Below, piece after piece: positions 14,151 through 25,099 of a DNA stretch of 64,000 nucleotides (the first letter of the stretch is position 1; every line of letters starts with the position of its first letter). Position numbers and translations under genes: made by a program. The notes under the pieces are model-generated. The model was not told where the DNA came from, did no database searches, and saw only the letters and a program-made list of their open reading frames with translations. The stretch is from Hypomyces perniciosus (Eukaryota; Ascomycota; Sordariomycetes; Hypocreales; Hypocreaceae): contig SPDT01000013.1 in NCBI GenBank assembly GCA_008477525.1, positions 1,101,501-1,165,500 on the forward strand, given 5' to 3'.

Positions 14151-14834
14151 CTACTAATAATAGATTAAGTAACCTAAAGGCAGTCTAATTAATTACATTA
14201 ATAGCCCTGAAGGAATATATATTAATAGCAGCTTGTACTTTACAATATTCCGCCTTATCCAACTTATCCAGAGATTTAAGACTACGCTAAACTATCTTGT
14301 AACTACAAAACACCACAGACCAACGCTATTGCCTTAAACGCACCAACTTCGCAAAAGCCTTATTCACCTTTTATTAAGCGCAGAATAAATAAGCCTCAAT
14401 CTCTTTTTCTTCCCACTTTATCTTTTACTTTTCCGAAATTATATATTACACTACACTATAAATCAGAAAAACTTAATAAAAATTAATAAAAAATAAACCT
14501 GCAAAAAGCATAATACCGGAACTATTGCATAAATAACCTCGCTATATACACTTACTATAATATAAATTATCTGCAATTATCTTATAAGAAAGATTGCGAC
14601 TATAGTAAAATAAATAAAATATAATGAAATTACCAGTAGCTTTAATTAACGAAAAAAGAGCCAGGCGCTATTTAGTCTTACAAGAATAAGATTTCGCTAT
14701 GCGACCCGATATTCTATCAGCAGAAAACACAAAACACAAGACAAAGGCACTACACCTATAAACTATAAGGGACAGCGGTATTTATAAAGGAACTAACAGG
14801 TTTTAGGGATAAGACTAATAGGAGGGGGATATTA

Positions 14835-15220
14835 TATTATAACCCGACCATTATAAGAACGTAACATAGTATATACCCGGGGGAACCTCGGATAAATAAA
14901 CCAATCAATATTAGATTACTCAGGTTACCATAAACTATAAAGTAATCCTAGTAAGCTAACAGAAAGACTTACCATAAATCATCAGGAAAACAAGTATAAT
15001 CTAAAGTAATCCAAGGTTATTCCCTTTATATATATACAACTAGCTTATTACTCATTTAGTATAGTTACTTAAATAGTCGTTAACAATTGCATTCACTAAA
15101 ACTGCCTGTTCTACAGAATCGTAACTATATTACCCTGCTTAGTATTTATCCCTGACCTCTCTGTCAACATAAACCCATAAACCTCGGTTTATTCCTTGAG
15201 AATTAACCTAGATCGTCACA
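14835..15220 (+). repeat. Family B 3' LTR (386 bp)
   Basis: It starts TATTATAACCCGAC (from TGTCATGACCCGAC) and ends GATCGTCACA, with the same length as its partner. It follows directly after the purine tract at about 14820-14829. Confidence 0.93.
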
Positions 15221-16593
15221 TTTAATATATATTAGACTGCTTTTTTTATTATATTTATTAAAGCTATAGTTTACTTTTTTACAGTAAAAGCAGAGTCCTT
15301 TAGCGATATATTCTTTGCAAAAGACTTAAAGGTAAGGTGGCAGGGTATATATAGTATCTAATTATATTAGGTTACTAGCTAGCGCTAAGGTAGCAGCTTA
15401 GTTATTCTGCTAGTGTTAGTAATATTACTATTAATGCTAATACTACTGCTATTAATAGCTTTATTAATACTGGCCTATTTAGGCAGCGCGGAAAGCATTA
15501 TAGTAGGCGCCCTTTTAGAGCCTATTATAGATAATCTAGTAGAGTTAATACTATTTAGTAAAGTTAGATTTATTTAGCTTAATTATTTAAGTCTTTATAG
15601 TATTAATAAGCTCTTGAAATACCTTTATCTTTAAGGCCTTTATTATCTGTTTAATAGTTTTACTGTATTTACTGCCTAATACAGACAACTTTACTATAAA
15701 GTTTTAAAAAGGCTTATTTAATATATATAGGTTATTAAAAGACTATAATGCTTTTTAAAAGAGGTTAATTATTTTATATTATTTATTAAAGTTAATAAAA
15801 AGTACTATATTAATCTTTTAATACTATTAGGCAAGGTTATTAAAACTCTTAATAATAATATTAAAGTTTTTTTATTATAGTTAATATATATTTCCTTTTA
15901 AAAGACCTATAATATATAGGATTTTTTTAAGTTTAGTTAAAAAAATTAATTGCCTATAAAGGTAATATTAATTTAAGAATATTAGTTAATATATTTTTAT
16001 TAATATTTAGTAATATCTTTTTATTTACTATTAAATTATTTAAGGTCTTTAGTTTAATAGCGGCTAAATAGGTTATTATTTTTAAGGCTTAGTAGTAAAG
16101 CTATATTTAAAGCTTTAACCTAGGCTTTAATTTATACTTTAAAGTTTTAATTTTTAGCTGTTTACTTTAAGATTTTTTATTTAAAGGTTTATTTTTATTT
16201 TTTTTTATTAAGCTAAGCCTTTTTTAATTATTTAGCTAAAGAAATAGAATTAGTAATATAGGTTATTATCCCTAATAATTGCGTTTATTAAACGCATATA
16301 GTTACTATTAATACTAGATTTTTATAGGGTTTTAAAAAGAAAAGGGAAAGGCATAAACTTTATAGTTAAAACTATAGTCTATTAGGCTAGGTTAGGCTGT
16401 AAGGTAAGGTTTAGGGCATTTATATTTATCTCGCTTATAATTAGTTTCCTATAAATATAGGGTTTAAAGGATAAAGGCTAGGCTGTAGAGGCGTTATTAT
16501 AGGTTTAGGAATAAAGGGGGATTTAAGGGGAATTTATAATCGGTTAGGTATATACCTTGCGATAGCGCAGTCGAGTTAAGGGATAGCATAAAC

Positions 16594-16765
16594 TATTACA
16601 GTATAGAAAGGCAGGTTAAGGCAAATATCGTTATTGTACTGTAGAGAGCAAGAAAGCCTTAAGGCTTTACGGAAAGCTATAGCTAGGAATGCATTAGGGC
16701 CTGGTCACGTGACTGGGGCTTATGTGATAGGGCGTCAACATCGCGTTACGGTCGGTGCTATAACA
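16594..16765 (-). repeat. Element 1, 5' LTR (172 bp)
   Basis: It starts TATTACAG (from TGTCACGG) and ends GCTATAACA, the same length as the LTR at 2086. It is followed by the TTTTT target duplication and then the severed end of R copy 1. Confidence 0.92.
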
Positions 16766-17631
16766 TTTTTAGCCCTCCTTTTTAATATATATAAACTATT
16801 ATTAAACTGCTTTAACCTTTATAGTATTTAAATAAATATTAATTTTTTTTTATTAAAAAGCTATTATTTAATCTTTTAATTAATTAAAGTTAAGAACTAT
16901 TATACTTTTATTAATAATATTTTAAAAACTATATTAAATCTTTATTTAAAAATTCCTATAACTATTAGATAAATATAATATACTTTATATTACTATATTA
17001 GTAATTTTATGTTTAATTTAATAAAGATTTATAGGTTTTCTGTAATATTAATTAAAGGGATTTTTATTTAATATACTTTAAAGGCTATAGCAGTATATAT
17101 TTAAAGCTATATTTAATATAATATATTAACTAAAAGGCTAATATATAGTTTACTAATATAAAAGTTTTATGTAACTTTAACCTATAGTTTAGCTATAATA
17201 TTATTATTATTATAATTAATAAAGCCTTAAGTTATTTAAATAGTAATATTATATTTTTTATTTATTAAAAACTAAACTATAATATTATTAAATACTTTAT
17301 AGATTATATAAAAAATAATAGTAAAAAGCTTAAAGGATTAAATACTATAAAGTTATAATTATTATTAATATTAAGCTTTAAGTTTATATATATTTTAATA
17401 TACTAGCCTTCCTTTAACTATATATTAAGCTTAATAGTAATAAAGTTAATATAAAGTTTTATTTTTACTTTTATAAAAATAATATTCTTTATCTTTTACT
17501 ATAACTTTTTAAATATATATATCTTTAGGTTCAAGGCACTGTTATTTATAGGCTTTAAAGCTATTATAAATAAAGGTTTAGTATATTATTAGTGTATTAA
17601 TAGTATTATAAGCAAAACGTTTATAGTAAGT
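16766..17631. other. AT-rich gene-free DNA
   Basis: The first 20 bases are the displaced end of R copy 1. The rest is extremely AT-rich with TpA-heavy sequence typical of RIP. I see no motif that identifies the original element. Confidence 0.5.
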
Positions 17632-17876
17632 GCTAAAACCTAGTATTATAAAGGGGAAGTCGCTTATAATGCCTATTATAAGTAATATATTAAGTATAGG
17701 GTAAATAGAGAAGCTGGCTTTAGTTTAATTATTATTATTAAAGATAAAAGAGAACTGCTGACTTATATTAAAGTTCCTTTAAAACTCGGTCTTACTTTTA
17801 GGCCTAAATCTAGGTTTAGCTAAAATAGAAAGGTCATTTAATTATATTAAAATCCTTGCTTTTGGCCCTCTTTTTT
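17632..17876 (-). repeat. Family R repeat, copy 2 (truncated)
   Basis: About 245 bp match the TTAAAAA...GGGC end of family R in reverse orientation, including the segments equivalent to 1885-2085. The distal half of the unit is missing. Confidence 0.65.
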
Positions 17877-17879
17877 AAT

Positions 17880-18000
17880 AGAAATTATAAGAGTAGTATT
17901 TATAATAAGCTAATAATACTTTGTATTTATTACTAGACTATATATATTAATAGAAGGATAAATATAATATTTATTTATAGGAAAAGCTTTTAAAATAATA
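17880..18000 (+). repeat. Fragment of family B
   Basis: About 120 bp resemble the internal part of the family B chromovirus around 10205-10320, including the shared run AAGCTAATAATACTTT. It is a short broken piece, with no LTR attached. Confidence 0.55.
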
Positions 18001-18120
18001 AAAGTTTGGACGGCTTGTTTGCATCCGGAAATTGTAGTCTTGGCCCACTACATTTAGCAGTTGCCTTATCAGGGAATTTTAAGCCCCTCTATCCCTTACC
18101 GCTTTTACGTCGGCCATAAA

Positions 18121-18206
18121 TGATGCACAATAGGGTGGAAAGGAGAATGAAGGATAAAGGGGAAGGAAAGGAAAGGAAAGGGAAAGATACGCTTTTATGT
18201 GTATCA
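18121..18206 (-). repeat. TRIM-like element, left terminal direct repeat
   Basis: An 86-bp repeat rich in GGAAA pentamers, about 90 percent or more alike by eye to 19021-19107. It ends GTGTATCA next to the putative polypurine tract. Confidence 0.75.
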
Positions 18207-18378
18207 AATGCCCCCCCTAGAAAAGAAAACTAACCTGACTTTAGGTTATCCCTACGCCACTGATAAACACGAACTAGATAATGACTGACGGCCTTATTTA
18301 ATAGCCGGCTTAGTGGTTCAAAGCCATATTGATCGATATAGCGCTTTGTATAGCCGGCTTGCTATTAGGCTAGGCTAT

Positions 18379-18657
18379 TTAGGCGCTGTCGATTATAAGG
18401 CCGGCTTCCAGGAACGCGTTATTCGAGTCGGCTAGGCTGAACGGAACGGCGTTGTTTAGGGCCGCGTTGTTCAGAGCCGCGTTGTTCAAGTCGGCTAAGT
18501 CGAATAGAGCCGCATGGTTCAAAGCGGCGTTGTTCGAAGCGTTAGATCCGGCTTGAACGGCTGATAGGCTTGAATTCGATCGGGCTAGCTGGGCAGCGCG
18601 ATTGAAGATGAAGAAAGAGCTGATTACGTGACGGGAAGGTCTGGCGGCACAATCCAC
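18379..18657 (-). other. Overlapping frame with NNAAL pentamer-like repeats
   Basis: An open minus-strand frame of 92 codons overlaps the zinc-finger frame by about 115 bases. Its second half repeats units such as LNNAALNNAAL and LADLNNAAL, a rhythm that loosely resembles pentapeptide repeats, A(D/N)LXX. The repetition is mirrored in the DNA as GCGTTGTTCA-type repeats. It may be the continuation of the zinc-finger protein after a frameshift, or simply repetitive DNA that happens to be open. Confidence 0.3.
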
Positions 18658-18739
18658 AGGTTCGGCGCTGTAGATCTTGCTGATATAGCTGCCAGGCCCG
18701 CTGTTGTTCGAGCTGATCGAGCTGATCGAATAGGCCCAT
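18542..18739 (-). CDS. Short C2HC zinc-finger protein inside the TRIM-like element
   Basis: This 65-codon frame starts at ATG 18739; an in-frame GTG lies directly upstream. Residues 1-26 are Gln/Leu-rich (GLFDQLDQLEQQRAWQLYQQ), then CGLC...F...L..H....C follows. That is the classical C2H2 spacing (C-X2-C-X3-F-X5-L-X2-H-X4-C) with Cys as the last ligand. Similar C2HC fingers occur in gag-like parts of some fungal retrotransposon polyproteins (family knowledge), so it could be a captured gag fragment. The frame overlaps a second open frame (18379-18657), and a one-base shift would fuse the two. It is unclear whether it is expressed. Confidence 0.4.
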   Translation of the reverse strand: MGLFDQLDQLEQQRAWQLYQQDLQRRTCGLCRQTFPSRNQLFLHLQSRCPASPIEFKPISRSSRI

Positions 18740-19020
18740 CACGGAGTCAGTCGAATCGAAGAGAATAAAGAAATAACGCTAAACGCGAAGGAAGCAAGGA
18801 AACGCGTTATTGAACGCTAAGGAACGAAGGAATAAAAGAAAACGCGTTATCTGGCAGGTCTGATTGAGCTGGATTGAAGCTGCCGTTCAGGCCTAATAAA
18901 AGGGACGGCTTGGTCGTAGATAGGTCTGGTTGCAGCTTGGTTGGTGTTGGTTAGTTGCGTTTGGCTGTATCTGGCAGCGGAAGCTGGTTACACGATCGGA
19001 ATCATGAAATTGCTATTATA

Positions 19021-19107
19021 TAATATACAATAGGGTGGAAGGAGAGAATAAAGGATAAAGGGGAAGGAAAGGAAAGGAAAGGGGAGGATACGCTTTTATG
19101 TATATTA
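19021..19107 (-). repeat. TRIM-like element, right terminal direct repeat
   Basis: An 87-bp partner of 18121-18206. It shows G-to-A and C-to-T changes at both ends relative to the left copy. Confidence 0.75.
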
Positions 19108-19903
19108 GGCTTTTAGGCTTAAGGTTTCGCTATAGTTAAAGATTAGTAAATTTCCTGTAAAATAAAAGGCTTTTTATAGTATTGCAACTAGGCTATTAGC
19201 GACTTTATTAATCTTTTTAAGCAGGGTTAAAGGCTAAAGGTAATAGTATAATTATTATAAGAAAGTATAAACTATTATAGTATATAAAATAGTAGGTTAA
19301 GGTAATATTTTTATTATACTTTAAATAAAGTAAAAAGCTATAAAAATATAGTTTAAAGGTATAGGACCAAGTTATTATATAAAGATATATATAATACGAA
19401 TAAGTTATTAAAGGGCAGGTTGAGTGCTATAATACTAGTACTTTTATTAGTAAATATATATATAGTAATTTAGTAATAGAGAGTTTACCTTAAAGTAAAT
19501 ACAGCTATACTATATCTTTATAGTGTAAATACTAGTAAATATATTAATAGTAAAGTAAACTTTTAAGTAAAATCGATTAATAGATTTATAGTATATATAA
19601 AAGTTTTATAGTATTTTATATAAAATAGGCTTAATTAAAATATAAAAAAGTATTACCTTTAAGTAATATATAATTATAAAGAGATAAGTAATATAATAAT
19701 ATATTTAGAATTAAAGTATATTAAAACTACTCTTTTAATAATATTTTAATATTTTTAAAATAGTTATTTATTAATAATAATAGGAAAGTTAAGATTTTAG
19801 CGAGGCAATACTAGATTAAAGCATTTAAGCTATATATAAAGTAAATAGGCTTTAGTAGTAATAAGCTATGGTAGCTATATAAGTTTTATTATTAAAGTAT
19901 ATT
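19108..19903. other. AT-rich DNA with a family A LTR scrap
   Basis: Around 19262-19330 the sequence follows the family A 5' LTR and its inner border (compare 16585-16650) with heavy RIP-like change, in minus orientation. The remainder, including several TAGTAAATATA-type runs, shows no recognisable feature. Confidence 0.45.
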
Positions 19904-20261
19904 AAAAAGGAGGGCTAAAAAGTAAGGATTTTAGTATATTTAAATAACTTTCTTATTTCAGCTAGACCTAGATTTAAGCTTAACGCTAAGACTAAGTTTT
20001 AAAGGAACTTTAATATAAGTTAGGAATTCTCTTTTATCCTTAATAATAACAATTAAACTAAAACCAGCTACTCCGCCTACCTTAAAACTTAATATAATAC
20101 TTATAATAAGTATTATAAGAAATTTAACTAAAATAGTTTCCTATTTATATAGCTATAAATCGATTTAAGCGATTTTATATATAAATAAATTTTATAGAAA
20201 ATCAGAATATAGCTATAAACCTAATTCTATTACTGTATACCTATAATTAAATTGAAGTATT
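19904..20261 (+). repeat. Family R repeat, copy 3 (truncated)
   Basis: It starts AAAAAGGAGGGCTAAAAAG and runs for about 355 bp, half the length of copy 4, before being directly abutted by copy 4 in the same orientation. It is more AT-shifted than copy 4. Confidence 0.75.
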
Positions 20262-20990
20262 AAAAAGGAGGGCTAAAAAGCAAGGATTTTAGTGTATTTG
20301 GATAACCTTCCTAATCTGGCTAGACCTGGATTTAGGCCTGATACTAGGACCGAGTTCCAGAGGAACTCTGGTGTAAGTCAGGAAATTTCTATTATCTTTA
20401 ACGATAACAATTAAGCTAGGACGAGCTACCCCGCCTACCCTAGACTTAATATAATAGGTATAATGGCTATTCTGAAAAATCTGACTAAAATAGTTTCCTC
20501 TTTGTATAGCCGTGAGTTAATTTGGCCGATTTCCTATATAAATAAATTTTGCAGAAAATAGGAATATAGCCATAAACCTAATTCTGCTACTATATGCCTA
20601 TTATTAAGTTAAAGGACTATTATAAAAAATAAAGCATTATTCTATAATTACTTTTATGATATAGCTGTATATTATTAAATATCCTATAGCTTTTTAGCTA
20701 TTAAATTAATTATAATTTAATTATTTAGTTTATTATTTATTTAGTAAACTTTTAGTTATTTCTTTATTACTATATTATATATAGTTTCCTAAAAGCTATA
20801 TATAAATAAAGTTTAGTATAACTTTATTATTTTAATAGGTTATAAGCTTAAAAGAGTTTTCTTTAAGTCTTAATTAATAGATTACTTTAATAGTTATAGT
20901 ACTTCCTTTAATGCTACTATAGCGTTTATAGCAGGTTTTTATAATGCTTATCCTAGTATTTATATAAATACTTTTAGGATTTTCTAGCTA
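20262..20990 (+). repeat. Family R repeat, copy 4 (longest)
   Basis: It starts AAAAAGGAGGGC. Similarity to reversed copy 1 continues to at least about 20930, so the unit is at least 650-700 bp. No open frame or LTR-like TG...CA ends are seen. The far boundary is uncertain. Confidence 0.72.
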
Positions 20991-21251
20991 TTTAAAGCTA
21001 TTCTTAATCTTTTACTATAAATACTATTATAGTTATAGTAATACTACTTATATAACTATTTCTATATACTATATAGTATATTCCCTATTTTAATAAAATA
21101 TAGGTTTAATATTAGCAGTATAAGTCGATTTATTTAGGCTTTTAATAGCCTTATTTCCTTAATTAAAGATAATAGCTTTCTTTAATAATAAAGGGATTTA
21201 TTTATTGAAATATAAAATATAAAATAAAAGCTTTTGGTATAGAGGGCTGTT

Positions 21252-21840
21252 AAAAAGGAGGGCTAAAAAGCAAGGATTTTAGTGTATTTGGATAACCTTC
21301 CTATTCTGGCTAGACCCGGAATTAGGCCCGACGCTAGGACTGAGTTCCCGGAGGAACTCTGGTGTAAGTCAGGAAATTTCTGTTATCTTTAATAATAACA
21401 ATTGAGCTAGGACCAGTTACCCCGCTTACCCTAGACTTAATATAATAGGTATAATGGCTATTGTGAAAAATCTGACTAAAATAGTTTCCTGTTTGTATAG
21501 CTGTAAGTCGATTTAGCCGATTTCCTATAGAAATGAATTTTGCGGAAAATAGGAATATAGCTATAAACCCAATTCTAATACCGCACGCTTATTATTAGGT
21601 TAGAGGACTATTTAAAAAGATAAAGCATTATTCTATAATCACTTCTATAATACAGCGGTATATTACTAGATATTCTATAGCTTTTCAGCTATTGGATTAA
21701 TTACAATTTAATTGTTTAGTCTATTATTTACCCAGTAAACTCTTAGTCGTTTCCTTATTGCTGCGTTATATATAGCTTCCTAGAAGCTATATATAAATAA
21801 GGTTTAGTATAACCTTGTTATTTTAATAATATCTATCTAA
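21252..21840 (+). repeat. Family R repeat, copy 5
   Basis: It begins AAAAAGGAGGGC and closely matches copy 4 for about 590 bp, with fewer RIP-type changes. It faces copy 6 tail to tail, forming a large inverted repeat. Confidence 0.75.
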
Positions 21841-21849
21841 ATAAATAGC

Positions 21850-22365
21850 AGTAGCTAAAAGCTATAAAATAGTAGTATATAGCTATAGAAGTAATTATAT
21901 AAACAATGCTTTGTCTTTTATAATAGTCCTGCGACCTAATAATAAGTATATAGTAGCAGAATTAAGTTTATAGCCCTATTCCTATTTTCTGTAAAATTCA
22001 TTTATAAAGGAAATCGGCTAAATCGACTTATAGCTTGTTGAAATACAGCCAATAAGTTGCAAAATATGCCTTGCTTTTAGCGAAGGCGTCTTCACTTTTA
22101 CAGTTTGGTTTAACACAGCTATATAAACAGGAAACCATTTAGTTAGATTTCTTACAATAGCTATTATATATATTATACTAAGTTTAGGCTAGGCGACATA
22201 GCTGGTCCTAGCTTTATTGTTATCATTAAAAATAATAGAGATTTCCTAATTTATACCAAAGTTCCTCTGGAACTTAGTCCTAGTGTTAGGCCTAGATTAC
22301 GGGTCTAGCTAGAATAGGAAGGTATTTATATTACACCAAAATCCTTACTTTTAGGCCTCTTTTTT
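21850..22365 (-). repeat. Family R repeat, copy 6
   Basis: The reversed copy ends with the GGCCTCTTTTTTAA terminus. It lacks the last roughly 150 bp of the unit and contains an 80-bp insertion at 22036-22115 that is absent from all other copies. Confidence 0.75.
22036..22115. mobile_element. 80-bp insertion with TGTT...AACA ends
   Basis: Present only in R copy 6. It starts TGTTGAAAT and ends GGTTTAACA, and is flanked by TAGCT (22031-22035) and CAGCT (22116-22120), a 5-bp duplication with one RIP-type transition. The ends and duplication suggest a very short LTR or an integrase-made insertion. It holds no reading frame. Confidence 0.6.
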
Positions 22366-24683
22366 AATAAATAAATATAGGTAATAGTTTTAGTTTATAA
22401 CTTTCTAGAATATATTAACTACTTTTACTAAACTATTAAAAGATATAGCTAAATCTATAAAGTTAATTAATTAAGCGCTTATATTAACTTTACTTTTAGC
22501 AAATTAAACGGAATTATATATATAAAAGCTCTTTTACCTTAATTAAATATTATAATAAATTAAATAGTCCCTTTAATATTAATTTAACTTTTTTATTGCA
22601 TTTAATAATAGTAGATACTAGGCAGTATATATATATATACTATTATCTTTATAGTTTTAGTTTTTTAATATTTATTATTTAATATAATTATTAAAAGATA
22701 AAGGGTAAATATTGTATTTAATAATAAACTATATAATAGCTAAATTAAATCTAAATTTTATAGTTATTATTAATTAATAGAATAATAATATACTGCCTTT
22801 ATATAATAACCTATTACCAGCGCTTTAATATATTAACTTTTTATTTATTAAAAAAGTTAATTAAAGATTATAAATATCTATATAAAATATATAAAATTAA
22901 CTATTATTAAAAGCAGCATTTATGACTTTATAGTAAAGGATTCTTAAATTTACTTTAATTTATTTAGTAGCCTTTAAAAGTTTAGCTGTAAAGGTATACT
23001 TTAAATAACTGTATATTAAAGTAAATAGTAAACGGTATACAAATTACTTTTTAAATAAACTATAGGTTAGTGTACTAGGAATTATATATTGGTATATAAA
23101 GCTAGAGTTTTAGCTTAAATAAATAACATTTAATATAGCAGTAATAGTAATAGCAATAGTAGATAATTCTAAACCTTTATAAAAGGCTATGGACTTTATA
23201 AAGGCTTTTTACTAGTATAGAAAGATAGTGCCTGCAGTTACTAGAAATACTACTTTAAACTATACACTATAAACTTAACTTTACAATATTCTATAATATA
23301 CTAGCTAGATAGTTTTTAAAGTACTTTTAGTTAAAGCTTAAAAATAAAGGCATTAACTAATATATTTTGCTTAATTTTACGTTAAAAGCTATAATAATAG
23401 AGATAATAAAGGGGAATAAAGAGGATATTATATATAGTAACCTATTAATTTCACTTAATGCCTAAAAGGTATAGGCATTAATATTAACTTTAGTTATAAA
23501 CGAGATAGAATATAATTATAAGTATATAAGCAGGCGATTATAGTATTTATTGCCTATAATATAAATTGTTTAGCCTATTATTAAAGGGGTAAAAGAGCGA
23601 GGCCTAACTATAACTTTATTATTATAGTTAATATTAAAGGTATTTAGTTTATTTTATATCTTAAAGGCTTTATTTAAAAATATTATTTCCTTTAAAGGAG
23701 CTTAAAGGTAAAGCTATAAAGTAATTTAGTATTATTATTTTTTTTATTATTAATTTATATGTTATTAAATAAATATTTCTTAAATATACTATATTATAAA
23801 GCCTTATAGTTTATAATTATTATTACTATTAATACTTAATTTATTTTTTATATAGGTATAAAAGCTTAGGTTTTTTTAGCTTTATAATATTTATAATAGC
23901 AATAACTATATAGTCTCTTTATATTTAAAGTATAGTAATAGTTGCATTATTATATATAAATATAATAAAGATAATATAGTTAATATTTTATAGGCTAAGC
24001 TTTTCTTTTTAAAGGTTAAGTATTATAGTATTATTTATAAGGGAGAAAAAAGTTTAGGTTATTTTTACCCTATATATTAAAATATAGTTAATACTTATAT
24101 TAAGCAGGTAGTCTTATAGTCTTATAGGCTTCCTTATAATAAATAAACAAGCTTTTATATAACCTTTAATAATAGATATTAATATATATATAAAATATAG
24201 AAAAAAACCAATAATAATAGCCTTAGCAGCTATATGACCTTAAATACCTATAATAAGTTTTGTTTTAATATAAATAAAGGCAAAATAAGTTATAAAAAGG
24301 CAGAAACTATAATAATTAAAGTAAAAGACTTAAAGATTATCTATTTATCTAGCGACTTTAAAATAAAGTATAAATATAATAAATACTCTTTAAAGCTTAG
24401 GACTTTAGTTTAAAAATCTAGTATACTAATATACAGTAAGGTTAGCGGAGCAGTTTATATTAAAAATAAATATAGTAGATTTTAATACTATTTAGGCATT
24501 TAATATATTCTAGTAAAGGTTTACTATAAATTATAGATAATAAAGGGCTATATTAAGGCTAGCTAGCCTGGATAATAACTATTACTTTATATTTTATCTG
24601 GATATTATTAGTATTATTAACTGTTTACTTTAGCCTATTAATAATAAAAGCAGATTTTTTAATAATATTACCTTTACTTTATA
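22366..24683. other. AT-rich DNA of unknown origin interrupted by element 2
   Basis: About 2.3 kb of strongly AT-rich sequence with the dense TAA/TAG pattern of RIP. No RT, integrase or terminal motif can be read with confidence. It is the left flank of element 2; the matching right flank (31388 onward) contains a protein relic, so both may be parts of one older element or gene. Confidence 0.4.
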
Positions 24684-24855
24684 TGTTACGGCACCGACTA
24701 TAACGCGATGTTGACGCCTTGTTACGTGAGCCCCAGTTATATGACCAGGCCCTAACGCATTCTTAGCTATAGCTTTCTATAGAGCTTTAAAGCTTTCTTG
24801 CTCTCTATAGTATAATAATAATATTTGCCCTAACCTACCCTTCCATACTGTAACA
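24684..24855 (+). repeat. Element 2, 5' LTR (172 bp)
   Basis: Starts TGTTACGGCACCGAC and ends ATACTGTAACA. It differs from 31216-31387 mainly by C/T and G/A transitions. Confidence 0.93.
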
Positions 24856-25099
24856 GTTTATACTATCCCTTAACTTAGCTATACTATTACAAGGCATATA
24901 TTTAATTAATTATAAATTCCCCTTAAATCCCCTTTTATTCTTAAACCTATAATAATGCCTTTATAGCCTAGCCTTTATCCTTTAAACCCTATATCTATAG
25001 GAAGCTAATTATAAGCAAGATAAATATAAATACCTTAAACCTTACCCTGCAGCCTAACCTAGCTTAATAGACTATAGTTTTAGCTATAAAGTTTACGCT

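Larger units (their letters stand above)
7517..15220 (+). mobile_element. Gypsy chromovirus family B, nested in element 1
   Basis: The element is 7704 bp with 386-bp LTRs (7517-7902 and 14835-15220) and the target duplication TTTAA (7512-7516 and 15221-15225). Joining the flanks restores the element 1 sequence seen in element 3 near 60431. A purine-rich tract (AGGAGGGGGA) precedes the right LTR, so the element reads on the plus strand. It must be younger than element 1. The two LTRs differ almost only by C/T and G/A transitions, as expected from RIP. Confidence 0.95.
2086..16765 (-). mobile_element. Gypsy LTR retrotransposon family A, element 1, with two later insertions
   Basis: The element has 172-bp LTRs at both ends and a 5-bp target duplication TTTTT (2081-2085 and 16766-16770). 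A purine tract next to the left LTR, seen as C-rich at 2261-2272, shows the element reads on the minus strand. Removing the nested chromovirus (7517-15220) and the solo LTR (5024-5289) leaves about 6.7 kb, the size of the complete copy at 24684. The reverse transcriptase motif survives as YFNN (codons at 5306-5317, minus) instead of YFDD. Gag lies at about 15.7-16.5 kb and integrase toward 2.4-3.8 kb. All frames are riddled with TAA and TAG from RIP, so it is non-coding today. Confidence 0.93.
18121..19107 (-). mobile_element. Small non-autonomous LTR element (TRIM-like) carrying a zinc-finger ORF
   Basis: Two direct repeats of 86-87 bp (18121-18206 and 19021-19107) flank about 815 bp of GC-richer DNA. 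The repeats run TGATGCAC...GTGTATCA, with inverted ends like LTRs. A C-run at 18209-18216, G-rich on the minus strand, sits beside the left repeat exactly where a polypurine tract should be, so the element reads on the minus strand. There is no room for pol. The right LTR has RIP-type changes (TAATATAC for TGATGCAC) while the internal part looks little mutated. I found no target duplication, so the outer boundaries may have been rearranged. Confidence 0.7.

Noticed and set aside
16634..16831. Plus-strand frame of 65 codons; also minus frame 31072-31353
   Set aside because: Both lie across family A LTRs, and the shared residues (RKAIARNALGPGH) come from the LTR itself; not genes.
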